Of a stretch of DNA of 64,000 nt, positions 25,385 to 36,900 are shown piece after piece. This DNA is from Coprinellus micaceus (Eukaryota > Basidiomycota > Agaricomycetes > Agaricales > Psathyrellaceae), in NCBI GenBank assembly GCA_951394405.1, contig OX596334.1:5270001-5334000 (forward strand). The letters run 5' to 3'. The notes under the pieces were generated by a model. The model was not told the origin of the DNA. It did not search any database and was given only the letters and a program-made list of their open reading frames with translations. The position numbers and the translations under genes were made by a program. Every line of letters begins with the position of its first letter. Position 1 is the first letter of the stretch.

Positions 25385-26540
25385 TTACAGTACACTTACA
25401 TTATTTGTGTTGCACCGGCGACATTCCACCAAGGGGATGGTCAGCCGGGTTAATTGTGTGACAAATTCATGTCCCAAAACATCCGTGACGTCCGTGTCAG
25501 TCATGTCGGTCCCCGCCTTTCTCAGCTGCCTCATCTTGTTGCCCATACCCACCAGTGTCCACCTGGTGTCTAACCCATTGAAGGAGCCTCGAACAACGGG
25601 CAAACGTGTGAGGATGTTACGCATGGGTGTCAAATCAGGGTCCCAGATGGAATCCAAACGATTTTCGGCACAGTGGAAGTGTGTCCATGCAGAGCAACCG
25701 TGGCAATAAAATTGGTCATTCCATCCTGGGAAGTACCAAAGCCCACACTCGCCACAGGCAGAGCAGTCCTTGAAGAATACCAAGAAAATGAGTACAGTTT
25801 ACCCTTTTACACTTAGGGTGCTTACCTCTGACTCCCGAATGAAGGCTACATTCGACCGTTTCTTAAAATCCAGGACAAATCGCGCAAACCAGTCTGTAGG
25901 GCCGATATGGCTCCCGCACTCCTGTGGCCCGAAAGAGTGAGTGAAGGTGTCTATCCCAGGTGATGGGTAAAGGCCATACCTCCCCATCCTTCATAACACA
26001 TACGGTGGCGATGTCTGTGTGGGGGAACACTCAGAGCGGGCAGAGAGGGTACAGATATTTATGAAACCCACCTTCGATTGTCTCCAATGCGACAACGTGT
26101 CTGTGTGTAGATAGAAGCAATTCGTGACTTCCCATGGCATCCAGGATTGGCTTTACGCTGGGAAGGGGGTGGGCTTCAGGCATATACCCTTAGCCGCTTG
26201 TCATAACTGGACGCACCTTTTGTCAAGCTTTGGCTTCAGTGCCAAGACATCCGCAATTGAGTAGTACCACCACCCGACAATGTAGACTGCTCCCTGGATG
26301 CTCTGGTGGCAGGAGTCAACCTTGATCTTCCAGTAAGGATCGCCAGAAACCTGAACGGCCTTCACGTCCATTTCCCCGTGCAGAATGAACAAACTACATC
26401 GCATGTCAACTTAGCCACCGCAAGACCGTGTTGCCTAATGTGGAGTGCTTACGACATTCCAGGTTCCACCACCAATTTCTGACCTCTTTTGGTGACCAGC
26501 CGGAGGGGTCCCAACACGGGCATAGCCAGGACTCTTAGGG
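25385..26540 (-). pseudogene. BAH-PHD-like gene, copy 3, 5' end eroded
   Basis: Exons reading downward: a piece ending SEIGGGTWNV (about 26455-26540), the BAH-like CSLFILHGEMDVKAVQV and VYIVGWWYYSIADVLALKP (26.2-26.4 kb), a linker exon with FGPQECGSHIG (25.8-26.0 kb), then CSACGECGLWYF, FYCHGCSAWTHFHCAE, the insert LPVVRGSFN and WTLVGMGN, and VECRRC. The order matches copies 1 and 2. Upstream of 26540 the frame runs straight into the AGGGTTC repeat tract and no starting ATG or basic N-terminus is found, so the gene seems truncated by repeat expansion. A remote first exon cannot be excluded. Confidence 0.5.
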
Positions 26541-26870
26541 GTTATTGAGAGTTTGTCCAGGGTTCTAGGGTTCGATCGACATTTTTTCCAGGGTTCGGGG
26601 GGTTCTGCTCGTTTTTTGGTCCAGGGTTCCAGGGTTTTGGGGGTTTTGGGGCCCAGGGTTCCAGGGTTCTTCTGTTTTCTGGGCCCAGGGTTCAAGGGTT
26701 CCTCTGTTTTCTGGCCCCAGGGTTCGACGGTTCTGCTCATTTTTGGCTCCAGTGCTGCAGGGTTCTTCAGTTCTCTGGCTCCAGGGTTGGATGGTTCTGC
26801 TCGTTTTCGGGTCCAGTGTTCCAGTGTTCTGCCGCGTTTTGGCTGTAGGGTCGCAGTGTTCTCTCTCCTG
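26541..26870. repeat. Degenerate CCAGGGTTC repeat tract
   Basis: About nine imperfect units of roughly 35 bp, each with CCAGGGTTC, a second GGTTC and a TTCTG-TTTT stretch. All frames stay largely open, giving long but meaningless translations on both strands. It abuts the broken 5' end of BAH-PHD copy 3. Confidence 0.7.
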
Positions 26871-27829
26871 CTCCTTGCTCTCCTCGCCCATTCGGCTGCT
26901 CACCCCCATCTGGCCCTGCAGCTTCTTCTCCCCACTCGAATTATACAGCCCCCTCCCTCCCCCGTTCGACGTTTTACGCCGCCCGTCCGTTTCATGGATT
27001 CCTTCTCATACCCGATTTGGACTCGCGCACGTGCACGGTTGCACGTGCGCATACTCACCCGATTCGGACACACACGCACACCTACTCGCCCAAGTCAAAC
27101 TCACACCTGCTCATCCGTCTCGCACGCCCAAACACTGATCCGTCTCGGCCGCCTCAAATACAGCAGCCCGTACGGGTCGCTCACCCAATCCGCATATGCA
27201 CTTTGCACATCCCTGCCCGTCCGGTTTGCACTGCTCACCACTCGCCCGACTTGCGCCCGACTTCCGAACACAAGCACTCGTCGGTCTCTCCCGCCCACGA
27301 TTTCCCTCTCGTCCGATTCTCCTGGTCACTCGGTTACGGTGTTCTCACTTCCAGTCACCTCGTACCCCGTCGAAAGCCCTCTAAGAAATGCGACCGCCAC
27401 ACAGCGCGAGTCCGAACGCGCGCCGCATGGTAGAATATATGTATTTACGTAGGTACAGGCACAATAAATACTTGATTGTCCACTCAAATGCGCAATGTCC
27501 CCCTGACCTACAGCAGTCAATCGAACTGCAGGAGTGTCATCGGAAGCGAATATGCCGATGCTGAGAGTGCTAGAGTCTGTGAGGGGCAATCGAAGATTGC
27601 CGCGATCGGACTCGCACTCTCAGCTCGGCATAAATTCGCTGGAGGTGAGGCTCCTAAGCAGTTCGATTGACTTCACACCGAAGTCTCAACCCCCCGCATC
27701 AAATATTCACTCGAGCAGTCGACGAACAGCGCATGGGGAACGGGTGAGTGAGCCTATGAAGAACAGCCAACTATCACCACCACAAGCGAGAGACTCGCAC
27801 GCCCGACCACCCCGAATCCACCCTGACCA
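26871..27829. other. Intergenic, no gene supported
   Basis: C-rich DNA with CACAC/CTCGCCC patches. Reading frames continue from the neighbouring repeat and show no domain. Confidence 0.4.
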
Positions 27830-30790
27830 CCATAGATGTTGACTGCTCACACCAATGTACGGTCGACAATGATCATGGGGATGAGTGTTCCATTTGCTCG
27901 TCCACCATGACCGTCGTCGATTTACACTGCGTAGAGCAGTCCACAGAGTCGTCGACGATGGCCTGGGAGGACCAACGAACGGTTGATTTGTCCGGAAGGC
28001 CATCGTCGAAAGCCACTACGCAGGTGTGGACGTGGTGCATCAGCGATGATCTTTGTGGACGAGTGAAATTCACACTCGTTCACATTGATCGCCGTTGATG
28101 TCCTCCGAGTACACCAATGGGCAGGCAAGTCGTTTGAGCGTGGGGGAAGAGTACGTTCACCACGACCACCGTCAATTGGCACTGCGTAGTCGAGTGCGCA
28201 GAGCACTGGACTATGGTCTTGGTGAGTGGAGGAACCGTCCGCCTCTTTAACGAGACCATTGTCGATTGCCACTACCCAAAACGATCGACGATGGCCTTGT
28301 TGGAGAGGTGAACACCACGCTCGTTCACTCACGAAGACCATCGTCGACGCTCACTGTGCGCGCCCGTCCACGAGGATCATCGTCGAGGTATCTGCACACG
28401 GGCGTGTACAGTGAACATTGACGATGGTGTTCGTGACCGAGCATGGACTGTGCTCGCTCACCCAGGCCATCGTCGATTGGCACTCTGTAAACCAGTGTGC
28501 AGAGCAACCGACGGTGCACTTGGTGGACGAGTGAGCAGTGAGCACACCCAACCAGACCATCGTCGATGCTCTGTGCAGGAGCATCGTCGATGCTCTGTGC
28601 AGGAGCATCGACGATGATCTGGCTGGGCATGCTCACTCTGTCCTCCCCACCCCTACCATCGTCGAATGCGGCTGTACAGACGGGTGTACAGAGCATCAGC
28701 GATGATCTTGGTAAACGAGCATGCACGTAAACGAGCGTGCATGCTCGTTTACCAAGGCCATCGTCGACGTTCACTGCGGACACCCGTAAGCAGGCGCGTC
28801 GACGATGGTTAAAGCAAACGAGCCCTGGCCACGCTCGTTCACTTTAACCATCGTCGATGTCGACTGTGCACGCCTGCGTACAGAGAACTCGACGAAGGTA
28901 TTCATGAACGAGTTTCAAACTTGTTCACGAATACCATCGTTGATGTTCGCTGTACGCACGGGTATACAGAGCAACGACGATGGTCTTGGGGGTTGAGCAT
29001 TCTGCTCTCCCGTCCACCAAGGCCTTTAACCATCGTCGATGTCGACTGTGCACGCCTGCGTACAGAGAACTCGACGAAGGTATTCATGAACGAGTTTCAA
29101 ACTTGTTCACGAATACCATCGTTGATGTTCGCTGTACGCACGGGTATACAGAGCAACGACGATGGTCTTGGGGGTTGAGCATTCTGCTCTCCCGTCCACC
29201 AAGGCCTTTAACCATCGTCGATGTCGACTGTGCACGCCTGCGTACAGAGAACTCGACGAAGGTATTCATGAACGAGTTTCAAACTTGTTCACGAATACCA
29301 TCGTTGATGTTCGCTGTACGCACGGGTATACAGAGCAACGACGATGGTCTTGGGGGTTGAGCATTCTGCTCTCCCGTCCACCAAGGCCTTTAACCATCGT
29401 CGATGTCGACTGTGCACGCCGGCGCACAGAGAATTTGACGAAGGTATTCATGAACAAGTTTCAAACTTGTTCACGAATACCATCGTTGATGTTCTCTGTA
29501 CGCACGGGTGTACAGAGTAACGACGATGGTCTTGGGGGGTGAGCATTCTGCTTTCCCATCCACCAAGGCCATCGTCGATGACCTGCGCGTAGGCCAGTGC
29601 GCAGAGTCGACAATGGACTTGGTGGACGAGTGAGCTCACCCAACAATACCGTCGTCGATGCTCCGCAGAAGAGCATCGACGACGGACTTGGTGGGTGAGT
29701 TGACTATTCACCCACCCCTACCATCGTCGATGCGACTGTACGTATGGGCGTACAGTGCATCATCGACGGTCTAGGTGAACGAGCACAGTTTGCGTGCTCG
29801 TTCACCTAGACCATCGTCGATGCTCCCATACGCAGAGCATCGACGATGTTCTGGCTGGATGAGTTCGCCGTTTGGCAGCCCATGCCTCCCATCGTCGAAT
29901 GGCACTGCGTAGACCGTGCGCAGTGCCAACCGACGACGGGTTGCACGGATTAATTAGTGGATAACCCACCCAGCAAGAACATCATCGATGCTCCCGTTGG
30001 ATGAGTTCGCCATTCGCCTTTCCGTGAGTGGGGAACTCGCACAGGAAGACAATTCTCGATGCTCCCATACGGAGAGCATCGACGATGGACTTTCTGGACG
30101 AGTTCACCATTCGCTCGTCCTCCAACACCATCGTCGATGGTACTACGCAAGTCGGTGCGTAGTACCATCGACGATGGCGTTGGTGGATGAGCGAGGGAAC
30201 GAACATCCGCCCACCCCACTCATCGTCAATGTCTAACGCAGACACCCGTTGACAGAACGGTTGGAGCGTTGGACATCGATGATGGCTGTGGTAGACGGGT
30301 GGGTGTCCGCGTTCGACCATCGTTGACGGTACCTGCGTGGGCCAACACGCAGAAGCGTCAACGATGGTATTGGTGGACGAGCGTACTGCTTGCTCGTCCA
30401 CCTTCCCCATCGTCGAACGTCACTGTACACACTGGTGTGTAGGACAGTCGACGGTGGTCTTGGTGGACGAGCGAGCAGTGCAGTCGTACACCGCGACCAC
30501 AGCCCGTCGTCGACGACCACTGTTGGGTCCGCAGACGGAGACGTCGATGATGCCTGCATGTGGGGTCAGCGACGTCCACCCACTTCATCGTCGAACCGTT
30601 CAAGTGCACACGGTTCGACGATGAATTGGGTGGACGTTAGGAATACGGATGCCGTTGCGCATTATGTTCCAATGCGCAACGGCATTCGTTACACGGCTCG
30701 ATCTCAGCGACGATGAATTTGCTATGCTCACGCGTGTCTAATAAATTGCGATATGAGTCGCAGGAACGCGAGCCATCGTCGAACGAGAAC
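27830..30790. repeat. Chain of overlapping palindromes (CCATCGTCGATG / CATCGACGATGG array)
   Basis: The 12-mer CCATCGTCGATG and its complement CATCGACGATGG, with close variants, alternate dozens of times over 3 kb. Consecutive half-sites face each other, so nearly every interval is a stem with a short loop. Two stem classes alternate. In one the arms continue as GGTGGACGAGC and GCTCGTCCACC. In the other they continue as short TACGCA/TGCGTA-type arms. At about 30108-30193 the arms reach roughly 35 bp around a loop of about 6 bases. At about 29762-29822 arms of about 26 bp flank a 7-base loop. Related single half-sites persist to 31190. Frames cross the array but look like by-products. Function unknown. 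Confidence 0.85.
28843..29575. repeat. 182-bp tandem repeat inside the palindrome array, four copies
   Basis: Units start at TTTAACCATCGTCGATGTCG near 28843, 29025, 29207 and 29389. The first three are almost identical; the fourth is diverged. Each unit carries four half-sites, that is two consecutive hairpins of about 91 bp. Each carries an internal fold GAACGAGTTTCAAACTTGTTC. The near identity shows recent amplification or homogenisation of a two-hairpin module. Confidence 0.85.
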
Positions 30791-32146
30791 GGAGGGAAGT
30801 GAAAGCGAATGCCCTTCGAGGATATTGACAAGTGAAGGGGAACAAGCAGAGCATGAGCCCAGAGAAGTTGGAATGAATAGTGGAAGTTGAGACTAAGCAT
30901 AAGTCCAAGAGGGATGAGAGTGGGAAGGATGGAGAGATGTGCTGTATGGGAGAGAGGATAGGGAAGCAAGATAGAATAAATGAGAGCTCCAATGGGAAAG
31001 GGGAAGATATAGCAAGGGAGTGAGGGTGCAGTGTATTGAGGGGAAGGTAGAGAGAAGTGAGGGCGAAACTAGGGAAGCGCGGGATGGGAAGTAACCGAGG
31101 AGTTGAAATGCGAGGGGATACGAGAACAGAGCGGGGAGGGTCATGGATAGAGAGTTACACGACCAGGATAGGGTCATCGAGAGGGGACCATCGTCGAGTA
31201 CTTACATTCGACGGCGGTTCGAACCTGAACATGCGAGGGCATTAACATTCCAACGCAGACCCACGGCACACTGTCGACAAGTCCGAGCGCACTCGTTCCA
31301 CACCGCCGATGGGCGCTTCTCGGGCGCTTACCACCCCGATCGATCGAGTCCGATATATCCTGCCTAGATCGACACGATCAACTACCGGACGCAATCATCG
31401 GCGATAGGAAGAGAAGGGGATGTGATTTGCGTCTAAACGCAAAAGATTAAATGAACGTCACGTACCAGCGCCTCGGAGATGAGAAGGAGATTATCGGGGA
31501 GCAAACGCGGCCGATAGAAGCTGTACGGGCGCCTATTTGCCACACCGAGTTCCAGCGCGCCGACCGACGGTGTTGGATGCGTGGGGGATAACCGGGTGAG
31601 CACTGTACCACATATATAGTATTAATACACTCGAATCAATATTAATTACTCACCTGAGGACTTTGGAGAAGTGGAAAGGAACGAGGAGACGCCCAACGAA
31701 AGGCGCGCGGCGTTCGGACCGGATAATAACCGGATTGATCACCGGTCCCGAGTTCGGAGTCTGACCGGAGTGGGCCGCCGACGATTTTCATTCTTCCCTT
31801 TCTCCCTCTTTCTCTTCCCTCCCACTGCGCCGCCCGCCCCAAGACCTGCCCCAGGACCCGCCGGACAAGTGCACCTAAGGTGATTCTACCTAGGTGCCTC
31901 CTTGTTTGGCTCCGATCGCCCGTCGAATCCCTCAACGTAAGTCGTCTCTCTCAGTTAGACGCCGAGCCCATCGCTGACGACCTCCCCTCAGAACGCCCTT
32001 GAACCGAACGAACGGACGCTCTCGCTCTGCACGCCCGAACGAAGGCCCACCCACCCTCCCTCCTCTCCTTCCTCTCAAAGCGCCTCTTGTAAGGCTTGCC
32101 GACGACGGGCGCTTAGAGAACCCTTCCCCTACTCGCCTTCTCCACC
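30791..32146. other. Intergenic, upstream region of the 32.1-kb gene
   Basis: A purine-rich tract (30.8-31.15 kb, GGGAA/AGAGA runs) is followed by isolated relatives of the palindrome half-site (ACCATCGTCGAG, 31188). I see no gene. The last few hundred bases before 32147 would hold the promoter and leader of the next gene. Confidence 0.4.
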
Positions 32147-33795
32147 ATGCCCAAAGTCGTCGCCACATCCCGCTCGTTCGGGTACTCCGCCTTCGTCCCC
32201 AAGAAGACGACCTTCGCCGTCTCCTTCATTCCTCCTCGCTCTCCTCCTCGCCAGAAACCCTGCTCCCCGAAAGATGTCCAGACCTGGAAGGACATCATCG
32301 TCCTCGAGTTCCTCAAGCGCCCTTCCTTCCTCGCCGCCCTATCATCCCCTACGAGCGACCTCCACGACATCCTCGACGGCATCTTCTCCTCGCGCGATGA
32401 CCTTCGCCCACCCTGTGACCCCGACCGATACATCTACTTCGCCACCAATGCGCTCGGTATATGCAAGGAGTTTGGAGGCAATACCCTCGAGCGCGCCCTA
32501 TCCGCACGACTCGCGATCGAGCGAGCCATTCGGCTCGAGATGCACAATATCCGAGAGAACATCGGCCTCTACAAGCAGCCGGCGGTCAGCATCTCAAACT
32601 TCGTCTGCATTCACCTCTACGTCAAAGCTCTCCCCGATGACGAGCTCTATCCCCCTCCCGGTTTCTTCGTCGCCATGACCCGCAGGATGGCCCGCGTTTG
32701 GCAGCCCGACCTTGAGGCAGCCCTCGCCAGCGATAGCCGCAATGCTCCCTGGGGAACGGACATCCTTGATCGGAGCCGAATACAGTTGACCATCCCGGAG
32801 GAGGTCTCCTGCGTCCTCCACGACGCTGACACCAACGAGGTCGTCCTCGTCGTCGTTCGGAATTTCTGCGCGAACGCTGCTATCCTCGCTGGCATAGCAC
32901 TCGCAGGTTCGCGGGCACTTGGGTGCCGTCGAAATGTCCGCGTGAGTCATTTATGTCTTCAGTCATCCTACCCTAGACTCACCTCTTTCTCAGTGTGAAG
33001 ATCCTGGTTCCATCGCCCAGGTTGGGTTCACTGCGGGATCTCGCAATGCCCCGGCATTCGGCCTCGCTCGGAACTTTGCGTCGAGGGCTCGAGGGGCGGC
33101 GGCGGCTGAGCAAGCCAGCAACGATGAGCTTGCGGCGGCCCTGGCCTACTTCTGGGCTCGTGCCAAAGCTCGGTTCCCTCGCGAGGTCATCGACGACTTT
33201 GAAGAATTCTTTGCCGCCCATTCAATCCCCCGCTTCGACCCAAACTGGCCGTTCTCCGCGACTGCGACTGCCTCCCTCTTTCTCACCATCGCCGGGTATC
33301 CAGTCACCATCGCCGACATCGAGCGCGCCCCAGCATGCGCTGTCGTCGCTGAAGGCTATGCCAGGTAAACCCGCCTATCCCACATCATCGTATCCACACT
33401 GACCTCTTCATAGGCCTGTCCACTGCGAGCCGCAAGGCCACCACTGGGGTATCGGGTGGAACTACCGCCGGGAGGGTGCTGCCTTGATTGGTGGGCACTT
33501 CTACGCCTCCAAGTACGCCTCCGAAATGCGCGCAGCCCACGACACCGCCTGGTCATGGTCACCCAAGGTGTTCCATACCACTGGGCTGTCCAACGCCCAC
33601 CCTTCGACCATTGGATCCGAAGACTTCCGGCTTGAAGGCCTCGCGTTCGTTACTCCCATCCGACTCGCCGAGGCATATGCAGAGTGGGCTCAAGATACGA
33701 CCACTCCTCGGGAGGAGCTAGTCGCTAGGGCCTATGCAGCGCTCGACGCCCTTCTCGAGGATTCGGAGGATGATATATCCTACTCGGCTGATTAG
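32147..33795 (+). CDS. Uncharacterised basidiomycete protein, possible 2OG-Fe(II) oxygenase-like fold
   Basis: Exons 32147-32941, 32994-33364 and 33414-33795 join in phase to about 515 aa, starting MPKVVATSRS. The N-terminal half is helical and unassigned. The middle reads CVLHDADTNEVVLVVVRNFC then CEDPGSIAQVGFTAGSRN. The C-terminal part has HCEPQGHHWGIGWN, GGHFYASKYAS, TAWSWSPKVFHTTGLS. The order H-x-E, GG, strand, late H recalls the double-stranded beta-helix of 2-oxoglutarate oxygenases such as fungal TET/JBP-like enzymes. The usual HxD and downstream Arg are not clear, so this is only a suggestion. It is convergent with the SNF2 gene ending at 33938, 143 bp away. No membrane or signal segment is seen. 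Confidence 0.75.
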
Positions 33796-33937
33796 TAGTA
33801 TACTTGTAGTAGATCGATGACCCACAATGCCCACCTCGTTTCCCTTGCTTTCTTTCCTTGTGAATCGTACTGAGTGGAGTCGAAAGGTACGCCGAAGAGA
33901 ATGATTCATTGTAGGAACTAACAGAGGTACAGAGGTT

Positions 33938-36900
33938 CTAAGGAGAGGAGCTAGGGACTAGGACCCCCCGGGCTTCGACGAAGAGGCGAAGGGGTTCTTC
34001 TTTGAGCCAGTGAAGGGGATCGTGAGCTTGGGGACCCCGGATCGGGTCTGCGAAGAAGTACCAGGCCTCCCGATCCCACCTAGGAGATGTGAGTGGGAGA
34101 GATGGAACGCAGACTCGGGAAGTACTCACTGCGAACCTTGCGCGGTGTTGTGCTGCCACCCTCGGTCGTCGAGCTCTGGCCTCGAACGTAGGGATCGGTC
34201 CCTCCTGGCATCCTTCGCTTGAGCAACTGCTCCTGGGCGAGCCTGCCGAGGTGCGACATCGATGCAGCCTTCTGGGCGAAGGGGTTCCGCGGAGGGCGTT
34301 GGGTGAATGGAGGCTGGGGTGTACCCCCTCGTTCCAGGTCGCTGGGAAAAGCTTCGTCGCCTTCCAAAGGAGGCGCTATCTGTCGAGCGAAGTCGGCCCA
34401 GTCGTCGGCACTGGGCATTTCGATTTCAGGGAGGGGAGACCCTGGCTCGGAGATGAACTCGGGCTCGAGCTCGGGGGATGGGTGGGCAGGCTGCTTCTGC
34501 CGTTTCGCCGGCGCAATTCGAGATTGACCGAGGAGCTGCTGGGTAGAGTCAGACCGATCGCGCTTCGAAGGCTTGGGCCTTGGGGGAGAATCTAGAGGGA
34601 AAGCCGTTAGAATGAGACGGACAAAGAATAGATTCGCCGACCTTCGTCGCTACTCTCGTCACTCGATGACGAGTACTGGGGAACACCAGGTACGTTCCCT
34701 TTCTTGCGATTCGGGTTGGCGTTCATCGAAACACTGGTGCCACTAACTTCGCTTTGACCCTTCGATGAAGCCCGGGAAGAAGGAGGTGGAAGCGAAGGAA
34801 TAGATATAGCGCCCGCCGAATCGTCTAGGGTAGACCTGGATCAGCAGAGTTCAGACGTCGAGCCTGGGGTACCCACCAGACGCAGTCCGCATGGCGACAT
34901 CTTCATCTTCCACTGGAGGAATAGGAGGGTCATCTTCCCCATCCATGTCGATGATGATCTTCCGATTGGGGGCGCGGTGGGGTCGACGAGATTCGCGCTC
35001 GCGCTCCGGTTCAGAGTCGTCGACGATCTCGCTGGAGGTGATCTTCTTGCTGGTCTTCTTCTTCTTCTTCTCCTTTTTGGGAGGAGGTGACTCGGGGTCG
35101 GCGGGACGAGTGAGGACTGCAGGTGAGTGATCCGAGTCTTCGTTCCCGTGGTTCGGAGCGGTCGTCTTGCTTTTCTTCTTCTTCTTCTTCGTCTTCTCAC
35201 TCTCGGGAGGTGGGGGTGCAGGTTCGGTGGGTCGCTGGAAGGGGTCCTCGAGTGCGTCATCGACGTCGGGGTTAGTCTTCCCAGATGTCGCCGATGTGAC
35301 CGATGCCGTCGACTGCTTGTGGACGAGAGCCTTGGTCTTCTTTCGCTTGGTCTTCTTGGAAGACGACTCCCCACCCTCTTCATTGTCGGAATCGCCGAGA
35401 GCTGGGTCTTCTCCCAGGAGGATGCTCGCCAGTTCTGAAGAATTCGTGAGTACAGGGGAAGAGTGGCGGCGGAGGAGGAACTCACTCTTCTGTTTCTCTG
35501 TAGTTAGAAAGGCCTTCGATATCAAGGCCTTTCCCCTCGCAAGCATTGACATGTAGTAGTCGACCGTTCCAGCTGCGAGAATATGATATATGGCTACGGG
35601 GCGAGTTTGCCCTTGGTGATAAATCCGACCGATCGCTTGGTTTTCATCGGCGTATGACCATTGCTGATCCTGCGGCACGCATTAGCAAGGAATCGAAGAC
35701 CGAACGATTAGGACTGGAGTTACCAGCAATATCAGAGTATCTGCCTCGGTGAGATTAAGGCCAACGGCTCCGACCTTTGAGATGACGAGGCAGCGATACT
35801 TCACGCTGGCCTTGAACTCCTTTACGACGCGCTCTCGAGCAGGATAGGTCATAGAACCATGAAGAGCGAGAGTCGGGACACCGTAAACGCCGAGTACCTG
35901 GAGTCCCATTAGCATCAATCAAGAGCAGAAAAGGACGAACATGCCTCCGTCAAAATCCCCATGTGGACGGGGTACTCCTGGTAAATGATGAGCTTCCTCG
36001 TCCTGGTGGACGCTGGCGTCGGCGTATAGGCCGGGTAGGCGATGCCAGTTTCAGTGATGATAGGAGTTGGTACGTCGTCGCCGAGGAGGAGATATATGAC
36101 CAAGTTCTTAGTCCCAGTAATCTTCGTAGGCTCGCCCAGATCCGTCCACACTCGCCTCGATCCGATCTTCGGGAGGGGTTCCTTGCGATCCTCCCGAGGG
36201 AATGTGACTGTAAGTCGCTCATTAGAGAACAGTGACTCGGTCTGGATACCCTGCATCTTCGCCATCGCCATCCTGGAAAGAGATATATGAGGATAAGCAG
36301 GGCGTAGAACGAGGGCACTTACTGATCAAAGGACTCTTAGGTGAGCGACTAGTCGACAAACTCCAACTCCCAGGGTTGAAGCTGGAGATGAACGTAGTAG
36401 ACCTCTTTGGGGGGGAGGGAGAGTAGGGGCCTTCCGTGGAAGTCCTTGCTATCCACCGACCTGCAAATGAGAGCACCAGCGAACTGAAGCTGCATCCTCC
36501 TTGATGCTTGAACTTGGAGTACTCGCATCGACGACGGATCGTCCAGCTTTGCCCGCCTGAGTGCAGCCGCATCGGCGGCGACCTCATCGGCAAAGGCCTG
36601 TCCCGCAAAGTACTGGAGATTTGCTAGGCGCCCCATCGCACCGATATCCTATGATCAAAGAATAAGGTCTTCGCATAGCACTAGAGATTCGCAGCGACGC
36701 ACCTCAACTCGGGTCTGAACTGGCGTTGCCGTCATGACGAGTCGCGTCTTGGCCTGCTCCATGATAGCGAGTGGACCCCAATGCGTCGGACCCGGGTTCC
36801 TGCAGAAATGGGCCTCGTCGAGGACGACGCACAGGTACTGCCTACCAAATAGAGTCGAACCAACCTTACTGGCGTAGTTCATCTTTTTCCTCGGAAGACT

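Noticed and set aside
26541..27452. Long plus-strand frame of about 300 codons
   Set aside because: It is produced by the AGGGTTC repeat and C-rich downstream DNA. The opposite strand is equally open, and no domain is visible.
28921..29542. Repeated frames with TNTIVDVRCTHGYTEQ-like peptides
   Set aside because: These are translations of the 182-bp hairpin unit and occur on both strands.
28000..30700. CRISPR-like array
   Set aside because: The half-sites alternate in orientation, spacers are not uniform and the host is a eukaryote. Palindrome chain is the better description.
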